Positions 24,781-33,700 of a stretch of 35,355 nucleotides of DNA are shown here, one piece after another. Below the pieces are notes generated by a model, which saw nothing but the letters and a program-made list of their open reading frames with translations, did no database searches and had not been told where the DNA came from. The stretch is from CAYRPN01 sp964426135 (GTDB taxonomy: Bacteria > Planctomycetota > Phycisphaerae > Phycisphaerales > Phycisphaeraceae): positions 1 to 35,355 of the forward strand of contig CAYRPN010000057.1 of assembly GCA_964426135.1 (NCBI GenBank), written 5' to 3'. Position numbers and translations under genes: made by a program. Position 1 is the first letter of the stretch. The number at the start of each line of letters is the position of its first letter.

Positions 24781-27700
24781 CTATGCCGTCACCACCACCC
24801 GGAACGTCCTCGTCGCGGTGCCGCCCTGGCCGTCGTTCACCGTCGCGCTGACGAGGAACTGTCCGATAAAGCCGGCATTTGGATTGATCGTCAGGACATT
24901 GCCCGCGATGCTCAGCGATGCAGGTGCGTTATTGGGCTGGGCATTCCAGAGCAGGGAGGTGTTGGCGTAGACCGCGGTGCTGACCTGGTCCACATAGGGG
25001 TCGGCGGACAGGTCGTTGTTGCCCAGCCAGCGGTAAAGCTTGCCGTCCGGCGTGACGTAGTACCAGGTGCCGGTGCTGGAGATCATCCATTTTTCGTTGC
25101 GACCGCCCCAGTTCAGGTAATCGTCGCCGTCGTGGCCGAGCAGGAGCGTCTGGTCCAGGTGGTACTCGATGCTCTGGGCAGTGGCGGAGAAAGTCAGGGG
25201 ATCATTGTTGGGGTCGGACGCGACCAGCGTGAGGGCCAGCGTGTCCTGTGACGTGGGCATCGACTGGTCCGCGATCGGCGCGAGCGTCGGGGGCTGGGGC
25301 AAGGTGACGTTGAAGCTCCACAGGACCGGCAGCAGATCGTTCCCGGCGGCGTCCTCGATGTCGTTGGCGTCCGGGGCGAGCGTTGCGTTGACCGTCCCTT
25401 GCGAGAGGTTGTTGACGACGAAGCGCCAGGTGTTGCCGCCGATGTTGAACGCCGAGGCAACGACTGCTGAGCCAGCGCCGCCGCCCAGGAGTCGCAGGTC
25501 GCTGGGATCCACACCGGTGACGGCTTCATTGAAGCTCACGTCGACGTTGACGGAGGTGCCGGTGATCGTCGCGCCGTTGGTGGGGGTCTGGCTGACGATG
25601 GTGGGCGGCGTGGTGTCCGGCGGCGGCAGGGCGACGGTGTAGCTCCAGTTGTTCACCGCCAGGTCATTGCCTGAGGCGTCTTCGATGTCGTTGGCGTCGG
25701 GGGCGAGAGTGACATTCACCGCGCCGTTGGCGAGGCCGGTGACGGCGAAGCGCCAGGTGTTGCCGCTGATATTCACAGGGGCGGCGACGATGGCACTTGC
25801 TGCACCGGCACCGCTGAGCACGAGGTCGCTGGCATCCACGCCGGTGACGGTCTCGCTGAACGTCACATCGATGTTCGCGCTGGAACTGACCAGCGTCGCG
25901 CCGGGGGCCGGCGTGCGGGCGGTGATGGTGGGGGCGGTCGTGTCCGGCAGCGCGACGGTGTAGCTCCAGTTGCTCACCGCCAGGTCGTTGCCTGCCGCGT
26001 CTTCGATGTCGTTGGCGTCCGGGGCGAGCGTGACATTCACCGCGCCGTTGGCGAGGCCGGTGACGGCGAAGCGCCAGGTGTTGCCGGAGATGTTCACCGG
26101 TGCTGCGACGACGGCACTCGCCGCGCCTGCGCCGCTAAGCACAAGGTCGCTGGCATCCACGCCGGTGACGGTTTCGCTGAAGGTCACGTCGATGTTCGCG
26201 CTGGAACTGACGAGCGTCGCGCCGGGGGCCGGCGTGCGGGCGGTGATGGTGGGGGCGGTCGTGTCCGGCAGGGCGACGGTGTAGCTCCAGTTGCTCACCG
26301 CCAGGTCATTGCCTGAGGCGTCTTCGATGTCGTTGGCGTCCGGGGCGAGCGCGACATTTACCGCGCCGTTGGCGAGGCCGGTGACGGCGAAGCGCCAGGT
26401 GCTGCCGGAGATGTTGACCGGGGTCGCTACGACGGCGCCGGCTGCGCCAGTGCCGGTGAGGACAAAATCGCTGGCATCCACGCCGGTGACGGTCTCGCTG
26501 AAAGTCACATCGATGTTCGCACTGGAACCGACGAGCGTCGCGCCGGGGGCGGGCGTGCGGGCCGTGATGGTGGGCGCGGTCGTGTCCGCGCCGCTTGCCA
26601 GAACCGTGACGATGAAAGTTTCGCTGTCCGTTCCGCCCTGGCCGTCACTGACGCCGGCAGTCACGACGAACTTGCCGGTGAACCCGGTCTGCGGATTGAT
26701 GGATAGTGCGTTGCCGGTCACGCCCACGACCGCCGGCGACATGTTCGCCTGCGCGTTGTGCAGCAGCGAGGTGTTGGCGTAGGCGGCGGTGGAGACCTGC
26801 TCGACGAACGGGTCATTGCTCATGGTCGCCTGTTCGAGCCAGCGATACACCTTGCCGTCGGGTTTGATGTAGTACCAGACGTTGCTGGCCGAGATCATCC
26901 ACTTCTCGTTCAGTCCGCCCCAGTTCAGGTAGTCGTTTCCATCCGTACCCAGGTTCAGGGCTTGATCCAGGTGGTATTCGATGCTCTGCGTCGTTGCGGT
27001 GAACGTGAGCGGGTCGTTATTAGGATCGGTGGCGCCGAGGGTGACCACCAGTGGATTGCCGCTGACAGCGATCGTGCGATTCCCGATGGAGTCGAGCACG
27101 GGAGGCTGTTGTGCTATCGGAATGGCGACGGTGTAGCTCCAATTACTCACCGCCAGGTCATTGCCCGAGGCGTCTTCGATGTCGTTGGCGTCCGGGGCGA
27201 GGGTGACGTTCACCTCGCCGTTGGCGAGTCCGGTGACAGAGAATCGCCAGGTGTTGCTGGAGATGTTCACAGGTGCGGCGACGACGGCGCTGGCCGCGCC
27301 TGCGCCGCTAAGCACGAGGTCGCTGGCATCCACACCGGTGACGGTCTCGCTGAACGTGACATCGATGTTCGCGCTGGAACTGACGAGCGTCGCGCCGGGG
27401 GCCGGTGTGCGGGCGGTGATGGTGGGTGCGGTCGTGTCTGGCAGCGCGACGGTGTAGCTCCAGTTGCTCACCGCCAGGTCATTGCCAGCCGCATCTTCGA
27501 TGTCGTTGGCGTCCGGGGCGAGGGTGACATTTACCGCGCCGTTGGCGAGGCCGGTGATCGCGAAGCGCCAGGTGTTGCCGGAGATGTTCACAGGTGCAGC
27601 GACGACAGCGCTTGCCGCGCCTGCGCCAGTGAGGACAAAATCGCTGGCATCGACGCCGGTGACGGTCTCGCTGAACGTGACATCGATGTTCGCAGTGGAA

Positions 27701-30700
27701 CTGACGAGCGTCGCGCCGGGGGCCGGCGTGCGTGCGGTGATGGTGGGGGCGGTCGTGTCCGGCAGGGCGACGGTGTAGCTCCAGTTACTCACCGCCAGGT
27801 CATTGCCCGAGGCGTCTTCGATGTCGTTGGCGTCAGCTGCCAGCGTCACGTTCACCGCGCCGTTGGAAAGGCCTGTGACGGCGAAGCGCCAGGTGTTGCC
27901 GGAGATGTTCACGGGAGCGGCGACGACAGCGCTTGCCGCACCTGCACCGCTAAGTACAAGGTCGCTGGCATCCACACCGGTGACGGTCTCGCTGAACGTG
28001 ACATCGATGTTCGCGCTGGAACTGACGAGCGTCGCGCCGGGGGCCGGTGTGCGGGCGGTGATGGTGGGTGCGGTCGTGTCTGGCAGCGCGACGGTGTAGC
28101 TCCAGTTGCTCACCGCCAGGTCGTTGCCAGCCGCGTCTTCGATGTCGTTGGCGTCCGGGGCGAGCGTGACATTCACCGCGCCGTTGGCGAGGCCGGTGAC
28201 GGCGAAGCGCCAGGTGTTGCCGGAGATGTTCACAGGTGCGGCGACGACGGCGCTTGCCGCGCCTGCGCCGCTAAGCACGAGGTCACTGGCATCCACACCA
28301 GTAACGGTCTCGCTGAAAGTCACATCGATGTTCGCGCTGGAACTGACGAGCGTCGCGCCGGGAGCCGGCGTGCGTGCGGTGATGGTGGGGGCGGTCGTGT
28401 CCGGCAGCGCGACGGTGTAGCTCCAATTACTCACCGCCAGGTCGTTGCCAGCCGAATCTTCGATGTCGTTGGCGTCCGGGGCCAGCGTCACGTTCACCGC
28501 GCCATTGGCGAGTCCCGTGACGGCGAAGCGCCAGGTGTTGCCGGAGATGTTCACAGGTGCAGCGACGACAGCGCTTGCCGCGCCTGCGCCAGTGAGGACA
28601 AAATCGCTGGCATCGACGCCGGTGACGGTCTCGCTGAACGTGACATCGATGTTCGCAGTGGAACTGACGAGCGTCGCGCCGGGGGCCGGCGTGCGTGCGG
28701 TGATGGTGGGGGCGGTCGTGTCCGGCAGGGCGACGGTGTAGCTCCAATTACTCACCGCCAGGTCATTGCCTGAAGCGTCCTCGATGTCGTTGGCGTCCGG
28801 GGCGAGCGCGACGTTCACCGCGCCGTTGGCGAGGCCGGTGACGGCGAATCGCCAGGTGTTGCCGGAGATGTTCACAGGTGCGGCGACGACGGCGCTTGCC
28901 GCGCCTGCGCCGCTAAGCACGAGGTCACTGGCATCCACACCAGTAACGGTCTCGCTGAAAGTCACATCGATGTTCGCGCTGGAACTGACGAGTGTCGCGC
29001 CGGGGGCCGGCGTGCGTGCCGTGATCGTCGGGGCGGTCGTGTCCGGCAGCGCGACGGTGTAGCTCCAGTTGCTCGCCGCCAGGTCGTTGCCGGCCGCGTC
29101 TTCGATGTCGTTGGCATCGGCTGCCAGCGTCACGTTCACCGCGCCGTTGGCGAGTCCCGTGACGGCGAAGCGCCAGGTGTTGCCGCTGATATTCACCGGA
29201 GCGGCGACGACAGCGCTGGTCGCGCCTGCTCCGCTAAGCACCAGGTCGCTGGCATCCACACTGACGACGGATTCGCTGAAGGTCACATCGATGCTCGCAC
29301 TGGAACTGACCAGCGTCGCGCCGGGGGCCGGCGTGCGGGCGGTGATGGTGGGGGCGGTCGTGTCCGGCAGGGCGACGGTGTAGCTCCAGTTGCTCACCGC
29401 CACGTCATTGCCCGCCGCGTCTTCGATGTCGTTGGCATCGGGGGCGAGGGTGACGTTCACCGCGCCGTTGGCGAGGCCGGTGATCGCGAAGCGCCAGGTG
29501 TTGCCGGAGATGTTCACAGGTGCGGCGACGACGGCGCTCGCTGCGCCTGCGCCGCTAAGCACGAGATCGCTGGCGTCGACGCTGACGACGGTTTCGCTGA
29601 AGGTCACGTCGATGTTCGCGCTGGACGTAATCAGGGTCGCGCCGGGGGCCGGCGTGCGGGCGGTGATGGTGGGGGCGGTCGTGTCCGGCAGGGCGACGGT
29701 GTAGCTCCAGTTGCTCACCGCCACGTCATTGCCCGCCGCGTCTTCGATGTCGTTGGCGTCAGCTGCCAGCGTCACATTCACCGCACCGTTAGCGAGGCCG
29801 GTGACGGCGAAGCGCCAGGTGTTGCCGGAGATGTTCACAGGCGCGGCGACGACAGCGCTTGCCGCACCTGCACCGCTAAGCACGAGGTCGCTGGCGTCGA
29901 CGCTGACGACGGTTTCGCTGAAGGTCACGTCGATGTTCGCGCTGGACGTAATCAGGGTCGCGCCGGGGGCCGGCGTGCGGGCGGTGATGGTGGGGGCGGT
30001 CGTGTCCGGCAGCGCGACGGTGTAGCTCCAGTTGCTCACCGCCAGGTCGTTGCCTGCCGCGTCTTCGATGTCGTTGGCGTCGGCTGCCAGCGTCACGTTC
30101 ACCGCGCCGTTGGAAAGGCCGGTGACAGAGAAGCGCCAGGTGTTGCCGGAGATGTTCACAGGTGCAGCGACGACAGCGCTTGCCGCGCCTGCGCCAGTGA
30201 GGACAAAATCGCTGGCATCGACGCCGGTGACGGTCTCGCTGAACGTGACATCGATGTTCGCAGTGGAACTGACGAGCGTCGCGCCGGGGGCCGGCGTGCG
30301 TGCCGTGATCGTCGGGGCGGTCGTGTCCGGCAGCGCGACGGTGTAGCTCCAGTTGCTCGCCGCCAGATCATTGCCGGCCGCGTCTTCGATGTCGTTGGCG
30401 TCCGGGGCGAGCGTGACATTCACCGCACCATCGGCAAGTCCCGTGACGGCGAAGCGCCAGGTGTTGCCGGAGATGTTCACAGGCGCGGCGACGACAGCGC
30501 TTGCCGCGCCTGCGCCCGACAGAACCAGGTCGCTGGCATCCACACTGACGACGGATTCGCTGAAGGTCACATCGATGCTCGCACTGGAACTGACCAGCGT
30601 CGCGCCGGGGGCCGGCGTGCGGGCGGTGATGGTGGGGGCGGTCGTGTCCGGCAGCGCGACGGTGTAGCTCCAGTTGCTCACCGCCAGGTCATTGCCTGAC

Positions 30701-33700
30701 GCGTCTTCGATGTCGTTGGCATCGGCTGCCAACGTCACGTTCACCGCGCCATTGGCGAGGCCGGTGACAGAGAATCGCCAGGTGTTGCCGGAGATGTTCA
30801 CGGGAGCGGCGACGACAGCGCTTGCCGCACCTGCACCGCTAAGTACAAGGTCGCTGGCATCCACACCGGTGACGGTCTCGCTGAACGTGACATCGATGTT
30901 CGCGCTGGAACTGACGAGCGTCGCGCCGGGGGCCGGTGTGCGGGCGGTGATGGTGGGTGCGGTCGTGTCTGGCAGCGCGACGGTGTAGCTCCAGTTGCTC
31001 ACCGCCAGGTCATTGCCAGCCGCATCTTCGATGTCGTTGGCGTCCGGGGCGAGGGTGACATTTACCGCGCCGTTGGCGAGGCCGGTGATCGCGAAGCGCC
31101 AGGTGTTGCCGGAGATGTTCACAGGTGCAGCGACGACAGCGCTTGCCGCGCCTGCGCCAGTGAGGACAAAATCGCTGGCATCGACGCCGGTGACGGTCTC
31201 GCTGAAGGTCACGTCGATGTTCGCGCTGGACGTAATCAGCGTCGCGCCGGGAGCCGGCGTGCGTGCGGTGATGGTGGGGGCGGTCGTGTCCGGCAGAGCG
31301 ACAGTGTAGCTCCAGTTGCTCGCCGCCAGGTCATTGCCTGAGGCGTCCTCGATGTCGTTGGCGTCCGGGGCGAGCGCGACATTCACCGCGCCGTTGGCGA
31401 GTCCCGTGACGGCGAAGCGCCAGGTGTTGCCGGAGATGTTCACAGGCGCGGCGACGACAGCGCTTGCCGCGCCTGCGCCCGACAGAACCAGATCGCTGGC
31501 ATCGACGCCGGTGACGGTCTCGCTGAACGTCACATCGATGTTCGCGCTGGACGTAATCAGCGTCGCGCCGGGAGCCGGCGTGCGTGCTGTAATGGTCGGC
31601 GCGGTCACGTCGGTCGGCGCCGGTGACACCGTGATTTTGATGGTCTCCGAATCGGTAAGCTGGCCGTCGCTGACCGTGACGGTCACGACATACTTCCCCA
31701 CAAATGTGTCGTTGGTGTTGACGGTCAGAGTCGCGCCGTTGACGCTGACGACGGCCGGCCCATTGCCCGCCGGCGCGTTGTAGAGAAGCGACAGGTTCGC
31801 ATACGCCGCGGTGCTGACTTGCTCAACGAACGGATCATTGGAGATGTCGTATCCGCCGAGCCAACTGTAAAGTTTTCCGTCCGGCGTGATGAAATACCAG
31901 GATCCGTTGGCGCCGGTGACCCACTTCTCATTGCGACCGCCCCAGTTCAGGTACTCGTTTCCATCAAACCCCAGGCTCAGCGTCTGATCGAGGTGGTACT
32001 CGATGCTCTGGGCGTTCGCGCTGAAGGTGAGCGCGTCGCCGTTGCCGTCAGTCGCGGAAAGCTGCAAGACTAGGTCCACCGTCGGATTGGTGACCGCCTG
32101 ATCCCCGATCGCCGCCAATACGGGCGGCTGCGGAATCGGCGGCGCCTCGTTGCCGAAATCGATCCCGGTGACCACCTGTCCATTCGTCAGCGTGACGGTG
32201 TGCGATCGTGCGTCGGCCGTTGTGAACACATACAGGCCGCTGTCGATGTCGCTGGCCAGGATGTACTCGCTGTCGGCGGAAGCGTAGACGCCCCAGTTCC
32301 CGGCATAGCCGCCTGTGCTGCCGGGGTAGGTGTCGTAGGAGCCCAGCAGCACCGGGTTGGCGATATCGGAAATGTCGAAGGCCTGCACGCCCGCCTGGTA
32401 CCAGGACACGTACAGGCGATCGCCGACGATCATCGGTTGATGCGCGGTGTGGGCGCTGAGGCCGAACGTCGCCGCATTGATCGTCGATACCAGCACGATA
32501 TTGGAAAGGTTCTGGATGTCCCAGATCTTCACGTCGCCGTCGCCGGTTTCGCGGGCCACCGCAACGTACTTGCCGTCATCCGTCGGCCAGGCGGTGTGCG
32601 CGCTGGATCCCGTGACGAACGTGCCCAGCAGCGGGGCTGCGACGGCGACGTTGGACACGTCGAAAATGTCCGTGTGGCCGGTGCCGTCGATCACCGCGGT
32701 GTACATCCTGCCGTTCTTCACCGTGATCTCGTGAACCGGGCCGCCGGACGGGGACGTGATCGTTCGGACGTAAATCGGAGCCGCGGGATTGGCGACATTG
32801 AACACATGCACGTTCGGTGTGCGCGAGTCGGCGGTGTAAAGGAAATCGCCGTCCACGGAAAGCGTGTGCACCTGGTTGTGGCCGCCTTGGGCTGCGCTGA
32901 TGTGGGAGAGGATGACCGTGTTGTGCGGGTCGGTCACATCGACGATGTAGGTGCCGCCGCCGTTGTCGCTGCCGAAGTAGCCGATGCCGTTGTGGACCTG
33001 AATGTCCTGGAACTGAAGCCCGCCCACTGGCGCGACCCAGGTGTGAACGTGCAGGTGTTCGAGGTTGGTGAGGCTGACGATGTCGACTTTGCTGTCGGCG
33101 CTGTAGTGGCCCAGGTAGGCATAGTCGCCGTCGCCCCAGACATCGCCCCAGTATTGTCCGCTGCCGCCGGGGGTCTCTTCGTGCGAAGGCGTGACGCTGC
33201 CGGGCTGCGCGTCGCTCCACTGTCCGACCAGTTGCAGGAAACCCGCGCCGCCGTCGCCGGGCGAAGTCTGCACCCAGCCCGCCGGAATCACCTCGGCGAC
33301 CGTGTAGGTGCCCGCCGCCAGACCCGAGAAGGAATAAGTTCCCGTCGCGCTGGTGAAGGTGACGGCTTCGCCCGCATCCCTCGTGCCGTTGTTGTTGTCA
33401 TCGAGGAACACGCTCCAGTTCGCCAGGCCCGGTTCGCCTGCGTCCCGCGTGCCGTCGGCATCGAGATCGTTGTAGACGGTGCCGTGGATCTGCGCGGTTC
33501 CGCCGCCGGTTGGCGCCATGTCCAGAATCGCCAGACCCAGCGAGGGCATGTCGATGCGGTTGAAGTTCAGGCCGGTGTTGGTGACGTTGTCGTTCTCGTT
33601 GTCGCCGTCGTTGATGACCACGCCGGTGGTACGCAGCAGGTTCACCACTTCGGCGAAAGTCAGGCGCCGGCCCAGTTCCTGCACCGCCAGTTGCTGCATC

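Noticed and set aside
26758..28773. 671-codon open frame on the + strand with periodic sequence
   Set aside because: It is the mirror of the 321-bp Ig-like repeats; its periodicity comes from the real - strand gene.
27118..31611. Possible CRISPR or satellite array
   Set aside because: Units are 321 bp, in frame, contiguous without spacers, and encode a recognisable Ig-like fold.
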